From contig NC_087077.1 of assembly GCF_026151205.1 (NCBI RefSeq), positions 6,990,983 through 7,054,982 on the forward strand: a stretch of 64,000 bases of DNA. The letters are read 5' to 3'. Shown one piece after another: positions 17,841 to 30,556 of this stretch (position 1 is the stretch's first letter; every line of letters begins with the position of its first letter). Under the pieces are notes generated by a model that was given only the letters and a program-made list of their open reading frames with translations, did no database searches and was not told the origin of the DNA. A program made the translations under genes and the position numbers. Origin of the DNA: Bolinopsis microptera. Taxonomy: Eukaryota > Ctenophora > Tentaculata > Lobata > Bolinopsidae.

Positions 17841-20800
17841 TGTTTTCTCTTTTCGAGCACAGTCACCAAGCCACCGCTAGCTATTCAGATTCAGCTTCTT
17901 CGTACAGCGTGTACTCTGTTCGTTGCTATCGGTTATTATTGTTTATAAAATATCTTTCAGTTGATTTACCTACTTGGAAACATGGATAGTGAATCTTAAC
18001 GTGAATTGTGAAATGGCTGCAAATAATAGTGAAGAAAACAAAACATGAACGATACACTGTAAGAAATAACGAAACTATTGCAGATAGTATTTTTATTATT
18101 TCAATAAATAGCTGATTCATAATTTTGGTATCACCATTGGTTTGACTTGAAGTCGTGTGGTCGTTTGAATCGAAAACTTATGGAAACTTGATTGAAAACT
18201 TGATTATAGAATAAAATATGCTTGGGCACAAACAATGGTTAGTAGTTATTTAAAATTAGATTACCAAGTTTGCTTTTAATTTTAATTGGTATAGCTGAAC
18301 ATTATGTAATTTCAATTTTAGTGATGCAGTTAGGGTTAGGCCAGGGCTAGGCATTGCAATTATTACACACTGAAACTCTCATCGTATATTAAATAATACC
18401 CCAAAACATCTGCACCATGAAAAATATTAGCTCACAGTTTTAGTCAATTACTTGTCACTTTAAGTATGCAATAGTCATTCTGTTTTTGGGCAACTTGGTA
18501 ATTCGTCAAAAAACTCTTGGTGTTTATCTAATATCTAGGCCACAACACAAAGATCACCTGATCCCATCAGGCACTCTCCAAGTATAAGTCTTTTATCTGT
18601 CTCTATATTCTTCATCTCCGAATGTGCTTCACGTGGGCCTCAGGTGTGTTACATTACCAAGGTTTCTGTTTTTGTTCCCAGACTTGGAGAATTATTTTTT
18701 ACTTAAGTGCGTAGCTCGATAATTTTACCTTCCAAAGTTGTGGTATACAGTCTACACGATAGTGTAACATCGCACCTCGATAAAGACCGGTAATAAATTT
18801 GCCTAACGAAGTATTTCTTTCTAAACCACATTTTACAAATTAATAAATGTTTTGTTGGCTGAAGCCTTTTATTAAACAGTGAGCTCAAAACTCGGCTTAT
18901 CTTGATAATACTTTGAATGGTGATGATTCAACCATTGCTCAGACCGACACACGTTTTTTTATATCTCGTTGAATCTGCAATGCCTTATGCCTAGTTATCT
19001 TTCATCATGTTTGACTCACTGTTATTGTGACGAGCGTAAGCTGACGTTTGATATGAAATGGAGCAGTCAGTAATGATGCAGACGGTGCTCATTGATATTA
19101 GATCATAGCACACAAACCCGGTGAACTTGCACGGCAAGACAAGGATTTCTAACTTTCGCCAAACTCACTGGTTGAGGTATTGTAGGTGTAAATTGGGCTT
19201 TCAATAGATTTTTTTCAACGGTTAATATAACCGTAGACACATGGCTTTAGTCAATATCCGGTATAAGATACCCTCATGGCTTTATTCAATATCCGGTATA
19301 AATATCCTCCCAGGCACTCTGGGATGGGAATAAATACGCATAGATTTAGACAGCTCATTAATGGGCAAATTATACAGTCAATGCTGGCTAAATTGAAAGA
19401 TGAATTACAGCTATTCTATTGCTAATAAGCAAGGTGACAGGCTGACTGTGTGGGATAATCTCGCACTAAAACACCCACACATTTAGACCAACCTTGACCA
19501 AATTTAAACGAGATCTTTTTAATTCGCCTCCACCATTAGGTTTGGTATGGTATAATCGTCTAAGAGTGTATAAAATATGGCCAGCCCAAGCCGCTTCTTA
19601 TGGCTTTATTACACTTCAAGGTCGTGTATTCCCCTTTAGATATACGTCTTCTTTTGTTTCCTCCCATTTAACGGCAGAAAAATCCCTTTCAAATAAGTTG
19701 AATACCTACACAATTTATAAGCAGTGCAAATTGGCTGACTTCAAGGAGTGTTCCTGTATGTCTAATTCTCAGCATTAGATCGGCCGGGAGGAAATGGTTA
19801 TTATAGGTTACCCTCCGGGAGTAGCGGGAGGGAAGTTCACCACATATATTACATATGGAGCTCAGGGTTAACAGAAATACATGCTATTCACCGGGGGAGA
19901 ACCTTTTCTTTAGTCTCTCGCTCGGGTGTGTACAATGGCTACTTTAGAGAGCCACACATGCTCCTGTCACTCTGTTGAAGATGTGCTATCACTGTTTTAC
20001 TTGTACCATTGCTCAATGTTTTGTTATTGTTCAGAATGGTTTGGAGTTATTGAAGTTATTGTAACTAGCAATTCATGAACATCAGTTACTGGGAAGGTGG
20101 AGAAATGCGAGTAAATGAAGGAGTATATTGTTTAGTTACGCATTATTTATTTAGTTTGGCCAACAGCCAAGGAAGACGCCTGCTGATTCCTTGCTTAGAA
20201 AAATATTATTATTTTTTTCCCGTTTTTCTGTGGCCAATTTGCAGTACAAATTTTCACCAAGCCGAATCTGTGAAGTGCACAATCAAATTCTCCATTAATT
20301 TTTCTTTGATAGTTGCAACAATAAGTCTAAGTATTAGAGTTTTAACTAAAGCAGAATCTTTGAAGTTGAAGTGCAGGTGTTTTTTTCACGGATTCTCATT
20401 AAATCAACTCATCTATTTTCCTCAAATGACGCTAATACATCTTTAAGATTTTCATTTAATGGTCTAAGGGATAGTTTCTCCTGTAATCGTTTAGAAGGGT
20501 GACATCCTGCAGTCGGACTCTGTAGAAATGGAGAAATAGAGAGTGGTGCATATTTAGATTTCAAGGAACTGCTAGTTGATTGGTGTATAGCAATCGATTC
20601 AAAATACCATGTTTTACCACCTGCGATTAATTGATATTGATGTTCTTAAACCAAGCTTTCAGCCATAAAAGGAATTATCACACGTCGTTTATCAACGCTC
20701 GGCGTCACAAAAAAATCTGATGTTCTCTCTTGAGGCTTTGTTACTTTTTGTTTTTGATTGGATTGTCCTCGGTATCGGTGTCTGCAAATTGCAATTGATC

Positions 20801-22765
20801 TCACCAACCTTACATTTTCACGATTTTAAATCTGTGGACGGATTGTGCTTTCGATTCTAAATGGCCAGAGCTTGAACTAATTCACACAGTGATCATATAT
20901 TGTACCACTCCAAGGATATCTGGCACAGAACTAGAGATCTTTGGATTCGTGACTTGAATATGAGTGAGACAAAGCATGTTTAACCCACAGTCTGTTTGAG
21001 GTTTAAATTTAACACTCAATATAGCGGAGCAGGTGTGTTGTTAAAAGGTAGACTTCTGAGAGCACTATTATTCTACAGAACCACATCAACAGGCAGCTGG
21101 CTGCTGGCTCCTGGTAGTTGCATGGCTTCTTTCCAACTAAACTGGTATTATGTTTTTATTTTTCTGCACATATCTCTGCAGCAAATAATACAACTTCACT
21201 CGGAAGTGCCGTGCCGACGTTTCTGTTACCTAGATAAACCTTGAAGGGCTTCGATAAGTTAGCAGCCTTTTTACCTTTTTACCTTGCTCGCTGCTCAGAA
21301 TTTTGGTCCAATTTTATCATAGAGCCTAACGACATAATCGTACCTATCTCTTCTTGACTTTTACCTTATTGCATTGGGAGATTTCACGCTCATCGCGGTC
21401 CATGACCGACAAACAGTTCTTTTAAAAAATTCGCAATATCAGCTGCAGACGTCTATTTTAAGGCTTAAAGCGGGTATTGTCCGTCGGTATATAATGCAGA
21501 ACTCGCTATACTTGTAGGGGATGTTATCGGGCCCATATTATAGTGAGGGTTACAGTCGTGTATCTTCTTACAAATTTCTACCTTGACAACTTTAACTGGT
21601 GGAGATGTGATCGTAAAATCTTAGTGATGTACCCTTCGATGCGATTAGCAGCAAAGTGTAAATTGGATTGGATGATATTATGATTGTTACCTCCTGTAAT
21701 CTTATGTCTTGATATCACCTGCGCTATTACCCTCCCTTCCATCTAATTGCCAGATCTCTTATTTAATGTACATTTAATGTTGAATCAACAGACAACCTAA
21801 TGAGTGAGTGTTTTTTCCTAAAACGACTGAAGTGCGACCAAACGTTTGCGGAGTAAATAACCGTAATATTCGTCACACTCACCGTCATCACGGTGCTGCT
21901 CTGGGGTTGTGTATCATATATTGTGTGTTCCCTTGGTCATTTCATGTTTAATTCATGTTTTTTTTAAAATCAAGATTTGTGACGAAGAAAAAGTTGCATT
22001 TTGCGTTTTGTATCTAGCGAGATCTCGGTAACTGTGCGGTTATTCTCAATTATTGTGATAAATCTAGAAAACCTGCTTAATTCAACCCTACTTTTGGCCT
22101 GGTAATTGTTCTAATGTGATGTAGTATAATGTCTATCTAATTACGCAATTAGTGGAATCCTATTAATCTTATCCTTCCTCAGTCACTCTGAGTCTGGCAT
22201 GTTACATAGCATACATGAGCGGGGCACAACACAAGATACTCAGTTATATTTCGGATTTAGAGGAATTAGTCTTGTCTGCTGCATCTAATTACATATAATT
22301 ATTTAATTGGAATCCTAGGGGCTGTCAAGTGACTTCTTTGTGATCTCAGGGACTTTACTTCGTAGTAATCTGTCATTCTTAACAATCTGTGACGTTTTAG
22401 TTTTACTAGAATTCTTACATTCGAAATTGGAACCTTTGTAAAAAACGACTCCGAAATTATTTCAACTGATCGTGTTATGAACAAGACCGGTGCGGTTGTG
22501 GAGGGCACGACCAGCTTTCATCAGTTTTTGGGCTCTGGCCCAGGTATGCAAGCAATAATTCCATAAAATCCACATTTATAGCAATTTGTTAGGCATCCAG
22601 CACAAGATTCTAGAACGGCATTTTATGGTTTTGTCAATCTAATAATGAGAATAAAATTCGCTTTTTTGGCTGCCGTCGCTTGATTTAGTTGACCCACTCC
22701 AAATATTGTAAATGCATCGTATTGAATTAATAATATTCATCATAATTTTAACTATATATACATGT
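17841..22765. other. Long non-coding stretch, no gene seen
   Basis: About 4.9 kb without a family match on either strand. A short doubled word ATATCCGGTATAA occurs at 19253-19265 and 19289-19301. Open frames of 94 and 123 codons (19494-19778, 20075-20446, +) lack domain motifs, and their composition looks like AT-rich chance reading. Likely intergenic or intronic. Confidence 0.4.
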
Positions 22766-22817
22766 ATCATAAGATAATATCTTATGATATGTATATCATA
22801 AGATATTATCTTATGAT
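22766..22817. repeat. AT-rich palindrome cluster
   Basis: ATCATAAGAT-AAT-ATCTTATGAT (22766-22788) and ATCATAAGAT-ATT-ATCTTATGAT (22795-22817) are perfect palindromes in tandem. A third palindrome is centred between them on ATATGTATAT. The segment could extrude a cruciform. No gene nearby. Confidence 0.8.
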
Positions 22818-24299
22818 ATGTATTTAAATTATTCATCATTCTGTCCTCTACAAATGATGGTTGCCCCTCTCTTGCTCTCATGTCCTCAGTAAAATATGCA
22901 CAAAAAGTCCGAAAGGTATGAAGATCTGGAAAACTTAATCAATCGAGTATCCAGCATGATTCGCATTCCCCTTTTTACAGATTATATGGAAATGTCATTA
23001 TGGCTTCATCGACTGAATAACCATACGGTCGATACTGAGTCCAAGAGTACAACTCTACAGACAACTTGCAGGACTTAAAAGGAAAAGTTGAATATAATTG
23101 CAATCCATATCTTTACACAATCCACACAGTATTCAGCCGTTTTTATTCTCTAAACTTAAAGACTACAAAATAACGCTATATGAAACAGTAAGACCTCTCG
23201 GAGAGTTAGAATTAACCCAAATATCAGGGACACGAATGCCTACTCCAGGATTTAAGAAACTAAACTTTCAACACTGAAAACATTCAGAGTAAGACCTCTC
23301 TTTACCGTGCCTCTCTATACCTACCGGATATCTCGATATACCGGGCCTCTTCTTCTAGTGTGATTTCAGTGCTCACATCGCATTTAGTAATGTGATTAGT
23401 ACCTTAATATTATTATCGAGCTGTATTCCATCGCTGTACGACACAATACGTGCATAATACAAATACGTGCATAATACAAATACGTGCATAATGAGAATAC
23501 TAGGAATGTTAGGAATAGCTGGAATACTAGGAATTGTGATCATGTGAACCGCTCTACAATCTACACCAGTGTAGTTATATAAACTGTGCTATTTTCCTTC
23601 CCCCCGAGGAGCCCGGTATAGAGAGGTTTAACTGTATATTATATATATTATATTATATTCAAAACAACAGTACTGAGTATCAGTAACTCACTACTGAGTC
23701 ACTACTGAGTTAACGTGTTTGAGAAAGTGAGACAATAATTCACGCTGTACTTAGGGCTACCTTTTAAAGTTTAGCGCCTTTCTATGTCTTCACATGAATG
23801 TTTTCCATGATTCACCCTAGGGTTAGCCTTGTGTGCCCCGCTTAATCGTTCTGTACGGGTCGCTTCTTCAAACGGTCCCCGTCCCGTCGAATCTATGTGC
23901 ACTAATTTTGGATTTGGGCACATTTCTAAGTTTTTTGGCCAAGCCTTAATAATTAGTGCGGTAGACTTGACTAGTGACTACTCATTCTGAACTCCGGTTT
24001 GTGACAGTCTTTTAAGTTACTTCAACTTGTTGTGTAAGTCAGAGATTAACCATTTAGTTCACCGCTCGGTCTACGACCTGGTCTAATATTAGAATATTGA
24101 TAGACAGTTTTTGGGTTTTCCAAATAGTTTCTGATTATTCTGATTTGCGACAAATGATATTGCACTGTTAGGATAAACGACGTTTCAAAGTAACAACTTC
24201 TTATTCATGCTGACAAAATTGGTAAATATGTGAGAAAACTGTCTCATAAAATTTATTAATCAAAAATGGCTAAACGACAACAAATTGTTCAAATACTCG
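22818..24299. other. No gene seen; small 17-bp triplicate
   Basis: Mostly unrecognised AT-rich sequence. The unit AATACGTGCATAATACA is present in three tandem copies at 23445-23495, followed by repeated GGAAT-CTAGGAAT words to 23540. Short, unremarkable open frames only. Confidence 0.45.
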
Positions 24300-24627
24300 A
24301 CTAAAATTAGAATCAAAATCTATATATATACACCACTACTCGATCTGCTATTCAATAAACTTAAAACATCCACTAAGTCTAAACAGCAAGTACGTGATTG
24401 TGATCGTGTGATGGAATGACATGTACAGTGATAACAGATGATAAGATGTAAGTGATAACAGATGATAAGGTAAAAGATACAATACATGTGAGATGGTGTA
24501 TACACAATGTGAGTGAAATTATAGTGAGTGGTTACTGATTGTGAGCGAGATGTGAAAAAACATTAAAAATTACTACTGCTAGAAAACTGAAACTGTATGC
24601 AATAAAAAGGGAATGAAACTAAAATAT
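24300..24627 (-). other. Possible 3' untranslated tail of the Penelope-like element
   Basis: Lies directly downstream of the PLE stop on the minus strand. It contains a doubled GTGATAACAGATGATAAG (about 24427 and 24451) and GTGAGTG/GTGAGCG words. The element's 3' boundary was not identifiable. Confidence 0.3.
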
Positions 24628-26105
24628 CTAAAATTCTTCAGTACTAGCTATGATAAAACGTTTAATAGTATCCAGTTCTTCTCTCTTGTTAATTGTAGGG
24701 TTCAGATTAATAATAAACATCGCTTCGAAAATCTTTCTTCTGACAGTATTGGGCTCAATTCTTAAAATATCTACTTCTAAACTGGGATTTAACCCCTTAT
24801 GACAGCTCGAATAATGTATGGCAAAAGCTTGACTAACATTAGAAGGGGTAGCAGGGTAGGTAGCGTAACGTAAGTGTTCTCCTACACGAGCATGTACTTT
24901 CCTACTGGTTTCTCCAACGTACAGCTGGTCACATAATTTACACTTAATCTTATATACAACATTCTTCACTTCACAATCTTTATTACAAACTATCAAAGGA
25001 CAAATTTTACATGAATTAATACTGCACACACGTTTATCATACGGTCTGTTACTACATAAAATATTTCTCAATTTCGAAGTAGGTTTAAAGTTTACTTTAA
25101 TAGGTAAATTGTTCTGCTTTACATAATTTCTAATCTTATTGCTAGTACTGTCCGAAATAAAATCTAAATTAAGAACTGTCCTGGAATCATCCTCAACACT
25201 CTGACGCCTGTTAGAATTACTACTGTTACAATAACGTCTTGGGTTCTGGTACCCGTTTTTCTGTAATAGATCATCAAGGAGTCTGAGAGAGTGCTCCTTT
25301 TCCGCTGGGCCAGATGAGATACGGCAAGCCTCGCTATATAGGTTCTTCACTGTATTAATCTTAACAGACTCAGGATGACAAGAGTTGTTGTGCAGGGTAA
25401 TATCCTTTTGTTGCGGCTTGCGGTACAATCTGCTGGTTAATTTACCGTTTGGCTCGATCCGGACCTCAGTGTTCAGGAAGGGGATAAAATCGTCCTGTTG
25501 TTCTGGAAAGTCGACCTCCCACTTCAACTTTTTGTCCGGATCTTGGTCTGCAATCTGTTGAACCAGAGCAAGGGCTTCTTCTTTCGTCTCTGCAGTACTG
25601 GCAGCATCATCTATGTAGCGTTTGTAGAAGTTCGATAAGTATACCGATAGGTAGTGTCGATCGGTGTAGATAGAGTTCTTCTCGAACTTGTACACTCTAA
25701 TGATGGCACAGAAGGGCCCTGGCCTCAAACCCATGAACAGACCATCCTGCTGTAGCCAGAGAGTCCTGTTAAAAACAAAGAAAGAGTTGGTAAGGATGTG
25801 TAGTAGGATCTCATGAATGTCTGTCAGGCTGAGTCCCATCAGGTCCAAACTGTCTCGGTGCTCTGTAGCTAGCTCAATGACATCGTCTATACAGCCCTGT
25901 ACGTTTATGTTAGTGTATAAAGCTGAAATATCCGCGGCAAAGAACTTTCTCCTGGCAAGCTGTTCCTGAGAGATCTGGCGGAGCATCTCTATGTGCTGGA
26001 TTAAATTACTCAGGTGACTAGGCACCTCATTAAGGAGAGGTTTAAGAATGGTCGTCACTAGCCAACTGAGTCTCTCTGTAGGTGAGTCCACGCAGCTGAT
26101 TAGAA
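24628..26105 (-). CDS. Penelope-like element polyprotein, 5'-truncated: RT and GIY-YIG endonuclease
   Basis: Continuous open frame; residue numbers count from the GTG codon at 26091, which is not a real start. RT motifs run in order: DISALYTNI (54-62, catalytic Asp), GLFMGLRPGP (117-126), YIDD (159-162) and FIPFLNTEV (202-210). A cysteine-rich linker follows (C356, C361, C364) and then the GIY-YIG domain: VVYKIKCKLCDQLYVGET (378-395), R402 with EH (405-406), and a C-terminal Glu in IFEAMF (456). This RT plus GIY-YIG layout defines endonuclease-bearing Penelope-like elements, which prime reverse transcription at a nicked chromosomal end. The frame is open upstream to SCVDSPTERLSW near 26100, where similarity stops; the finger motifs and N-terminus are missing. 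All visible catalytic residues are intact, so insertion was probably recent. Confidence 0.94.
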
Positions 26106-29060
26106 TATTGATTTATTTACTATTGACCGTCAAGTCTGAAGGAAATAGTAATTAAGCTTGCTCCATTTTTAACCTTTTGTTACCTTGGCTGTAATTCCTT
26201 TCATTAATTCTTCACTCCTTCCATCGTTAACCGATAGCTCTTGTAACTGACAACAATGTAGGCCAAATTAAAACTGATAAAATCAATCTCTCCCTTTCTC
26301 TCTCTTTTTCTTACAACAAATCAAGTCCGGCGGCCACGAGTTGTTGGCTGAGCTCTTGTTAAATGTTATTTGGCATATTTACACCGTAACTGACACGTTT
26401 TGTAACATCTCTTTTGACCGATCGGTAGCAAATTTTTAAACCTTCTTCCGTCTCTTTAAAGGATGGGATATTTCATTTACTAATTAATTAGCGGATTGAA
26501 AATTCACATTCTGTTATTATTTTCTCCCTGACATCCCGACAACATGCAGATCATTATGTGTATTATCATTACCCCTCTTTTTCCTCACTTTACTCCTCCA
26601 CTTTACTCCTCTCTTGCTTCTCACTACTACCCATTTGCCATCCTCCTGTCAATCTGTTCCCTTAAACAAGGATAATCACCAGAACATGTGACATGACTGA
26701 TCACCCATTTGCCTGTCTGGCTGCTCTCTACGTCACCCATTCTTGAGATCTGCTGCACTGTGTGGCATGCTGAACTGAGTTCTACTGCCGTTGTAACTTC
26801 TTGGTTGTTTTATTGTTTAATATATGATTGTGGTGGAGGTTGTACTTTGCTAGGAAATAACTAATCTAATAATTTGTGGCTCATATTTCCAATCAAAGTC
26901 TTAAATTAAGTTAATTTCTGGATTTAAATGAGCTTGCTAGAGTTATTATAGAGGATCAGAGAAAACGTTCTTTAGAATAAGATTATTTAATCATACATCA
27001 TGTATTTTTATAATTGCTGCTCTTTACACTAATTAAAATGAACGGATCTCTTTGTTCTGCTACACTCTAATAAATTAAGTCATTTGCCAATGTAATTATA
27101 TATTCTGAAATGCGATTCCTTTAATTAACAAGATCCTTTCCTTTTATCTGTGACTCAGAGGGGATAATATCATTACAGGTCAATATCATTACTATTTGGG
27201 GTCATACCTACTTTTGTTAGAGCTTGGTGGCTGGATTGATAAGCTAGGTTTTTATTATCCAATCTTTTGCTGTTTTCAATTATCTTAAGCTAGCGTGATG
27301 TAAATATCTAATCAAAAATTGTGACCAACCGTTGGAGAATAATATTTACTATTTTAGATTTAAATAATATTCCATATTTTTCGAAACCCCTCACCATCTT
27401 ACTATACAATTTCTCTTTCCGGTACAAGCTGCAGAGTTCCCCGAGTTGACCTCTATAATCTATTTGCCTATGACAATATCGCACTTAACTCGCACTTAGC
27501 AAGAAATTTGACTATGAAAAGTATGTGGCAGCTTTCGGCAATTTGGCTATCGAAAAGGTTGTTATAACACCAAGAATTCTTGGTCAAAGTGCTGATAGGC
27601 ATTTCCACGGGTCGAAGTTTACAATTTGGGAATATAATGCCGAGTCAGAGAGTCCTAGTGTGTCGGACAGTGCGACGGTTCCCACCTAGAGCACACTTCC
27701 CTCCCTCATTACTCACACTTTCATCGGGGTGGCTCCACGCTGCAACTCGTGCTGCAGGTAGGATCTATGCAACTTCTCCTTCCATGCAACTTTTAGCTAC
27801 GCGCAGTGACGTTTGTCACACCAGGAAATTCGTACAACAACCTAACCTTCTGGGTGATGTTGACAGATGGATCTGACTTGGTCGTGTCACAGTTGTTATA
27901 ACAGTGTAAAACTACTGGTTCCTCTGCCTCCACCCCGGCTCTCTGGCTTTATGGTTACCCTCACCAGTCACCACCACCTGGGTAGCTGTTTCAGGGTTAC
28001 TACCTGTGTGGTTTCAACATGACGTTCTGTTCACAGTCTCGTGAGATTTTAGTGTGTGAGTCTCTAATGTTTCTAAAAGAGGTAACGGGGGCGACCAGTT
28101 TAAAATGTAACTAGATTATCATGCCCCGTTGTAACTTCTAGACTAGCATTTGTCAAACTACTCATTTATTCAATTCCTTTCGAGCTTTTGGAGGGTGTAT
28201 GAGCGGCGACATGCCCTGTTCGCCTTACTCCTTTACTCTCTAGAGTTTTCTTTACTGAAGATGAGTACCTAATTGTGCGAAATTGTTCAAAATTCCTCTC
28301 GCGTCTACATAAAGACATAAATTTTTTGAAATCAAAGAGCAGTTTGTGCATTTTAAGGTTTTCTTCTTCCTTTGCTTCATACTGTTTAATATTTCCTGTT
28401 CTTGTTATTTTCTTTTCAACACATAATCTCCCGGGTATTCCACAGAACAAAACTTAAGCTGATGTAATATTATATTTCTATTATATAAAGTCGCTGTTCG
28501 TGGGTGATCTAAAAGACGCTATGATATAAAAGTAAGTTTTCTCCACTTCCTTTAGTTCACACTTTTACTTGCCCAGTTTTCTTTCTTTTCGACAAATTGA
28601 AAGTTTCCTGATATTACCCGGAAAACTTAAGTTTACTAACACTATTTTTTACGTTATAGAAGTATAACACTTTAGAAGGCACTACGATATTCATATTTTA
28701 TAACCCTACTAGGAAGGCGTGAGCCATTTAAATACTGAAACACTTTCCGGTTATTTAAATGTCAAACTTAAGTAACCGTCCAATCGTGGCCATTCTTACG
28801 CTGTTTAACAAAATCCGTCTAAAATATGATACCATTTGAAATATCAAAATAGTCTACATTTTATTCAGTTTTAATACTTGCATTTTCAACACTACTTGAG
28901 CTATGCAATCTGGGCGACAAGCTTGAAAAGTTAAAATTGACTGAAGGGCGTTCCCCCTCAGTATAGCAACACCTCGCTATATTTATTCAGGGTACTTTAA
29001 AATCATTTTATTTATTATAGAATGCATTTTGAATAAAATAAATTTTTCGAGAAAAAGTTG
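26106..29060. other. Long non-coding stretch, no gene seen
   Basis: AT-rich with pyrimidine-rich patches (about 26280-26315, 26565-26620). Open frames at 27580-27876 (+) and 28166-28450 (-) have no recognised motif. No repeats or element ends were identified. It may be intergenic or intronic. Confidence 0.4.
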
Positions 29061-29069
29061 CGTTTAAAT

Positions 29070-29879
29070 CGGGGGGGGGGGGGGGGGGGGGGGGGGGGGA
29101 GGGGGGGTGCAGGTACTTTTTTGATGGAACATATATGCTGACTTTTCGAAATTTCTGAAAATAACCACCCACCCACCTCCTTCACGAATGGAATAACAAA
29201 AAAGTACCACGGTACTTTTCGAAATTTTCCCGAATGACCCCCCACCCCCTCCTTTATTTTTCAAAAAATTCCTGTTCATCAGCAAAAGTCCACGGCTTAT
29301 CATGCTCCTTCTACAAACTGCGTTATGTTGTGCTTAGTGTGCCCACAATACCACTGGAAGTACAACATGGCGCAGCACTTTTCCACCAATCATGGTGACC
29401 ACGAGCTCCCAGAGGACTATGCCCTGGAAAAGGCAGAGGAGGAGTGGGTAAAAAAAACTAAAATTTTAGATTTTATATGTATTTTGTTATGTTGACTATT
29501 TACTATTATGAATTATTTTAGATTTTGTATATTGACACGAATTTTTCAATTTATTCTTCAGCAGGATTCTATGTTGATTTTTTGAAATTATGCATCTATA
29601 TTAGAGGACAAAAAAAGTTGAAGCAAATTATCTCATAGGTAAATCCTGTGTATCATTTATTTTTGATAATTCACCATAGCATAAGTTGGTTGCAAATTCT
29701 AACATTTTGGTAATGAAAAAGTACCATGTACTTTTATAATCATGTTTTGGGGTACCCCTTCTTTTTTTTGGGACAAAAAAAGTACCATTATATACTTTTC
29801 GAAAATTTCAAAAAACACCCACCCACCCCTCGGGTACTTTTAGGGTTATGTTCCATCAAAAAAGTACCTGCTCCCCCCA
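29070..29879. mobile_element. About 810-bp G-capped element with 8-9-bp target duplication, carries a zinc-finger fragment
   Basis: CGTTTAAAT flanks both sides (29061-29069 and 29880-29888), a 9-bp duplication, or 8 bp if the C is not counted. The left end is a run of about 29 G, one A, seven G and TGCAGGTACTTTTTTGATGG; the right end inverts it as AAAAAAGTACCTGC-TCCCCCC. The inverted match continues through GAACATA. Subterminal repeats include CTTTTCGAAATTT and AAAGTACCA words in both halves. The interior encodes a C2H2 finger fragment (see 29296-29488). No transposase domain is visible, so it is probably non-autonomous with captured or residual coding sequence. Confidence 0.85.
29296..29488 (+). 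pseudogene. C2H2 zinc-finger fragment inside the G-capped element
   Basis: The + frame reads CLVCPQYHWKYNMAQHFSTNH, a C-x2-C-x11-H-x4-H zinc-finger spacing, then GDHELPEDYALEKAEEEW, after which a possible donor GTAAAA and an A-rich tract appear; the frame closes with TGA after LLC near 29495. Fingers with a YHWKYN-like core followed by an acidic helix remind me of zinc-finger modules in transposon-related proteins of cnidarians (memory only). It may be residual transposase N-terminus or a captured host exon. Confidence 0.5.
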
Positions 29880-29888
29880 CGTTTAAAT

Positions 29889-30301
29889 TAGAAAGATCCT
29901 ATATATTTTGTAAAAGAACCCCCAACTTCAACTTGAACATGGTCCTGCAACTACCATCCACCGCGGATTTATCTAAGGATAGATTTGTGCTGTAATCTGA
30001 CCATAAAACTAAAATTTAAATCGCTGCATATTCATAAGATCTGTTCACTGTTCAGTTCCTAACACCCCATACTGATTCGCTCTCATCTCAGATAATTTCG
30101 CCCCTCCCAGACCGCAATGCTCAACCTGCTTCCGGCCATTATCGGCTATCAGTTCTAAACTCCCAGACCTTGTGTGCACAGAGAGATTATTGTTGCTCTC
30201 AAGCCGTAGCAGCAGTTGAGAGTATACGTGTATATTATATTATAAGCTCTCTCCAGATGCTTTATTATTATCTAATTGCTGTCCGTATTTCCTTATGCAC
30301 T
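29889..30301. other. No gene seen
   Basis: Unrecognised sequence between the G-capped element and the CCAAT/E-box array. It contains AT-rich ATATTATATTATAAGC near 30231-30246. Confidence 0.35.
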
Positions 30302-30556
30302 CCCACCAATCACAGAGCATTAATACGCCCACGTGCATTCCTTCCACCAACCACAGAGCATTAACACGCCCACGTGCACTTCCCACACCAATCACAGAGC
30401 ATTAACACGCCCACGTGCACTCCTCCCACCAATCACAGAGCATTAACACGCCCACGTGCACTTCCCACATCAATCACAGAGCATTAACACGCCCACGTGC
30501 ACTCCTTCCACCAATCACAGAGCATTAATACGCCCACGTGCACTTCTTTCACCAAT
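30302..30556. repeat. 41-bp minisatellite, each unit with CCAAT box and CACGTG E-box
   Basis: Six units plus the start of a seventh, average period 41 bp. The consensus contains CACCAATCACAGAGCATTAA, CACGCC, CACGTGCAC and a variable CTCC/TTCC tail. Each full unit therefore holds an (A/C)CCAATCA motif (NF-Y type; one unit has CCAACC and one ATCAATCA), a CACGCCC box and a perfect CACGTG E-box about 20 bp downstream. The period is close to four helical turns, which would put all sites on the same DNA face. Confidence 0.93.

Noticed and set aside
20075-20446. 123-codon open frame (+)
   Set aside because: No recognisable domain, AT-driven composition and no splice or start context.
24628-26091. 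Treating the GTG at 26091 as the start of a complete gene
   Set aside because: The frame is open further upstream and lacks the N-terminal RT region, so this is a 5' truncation and not a start.
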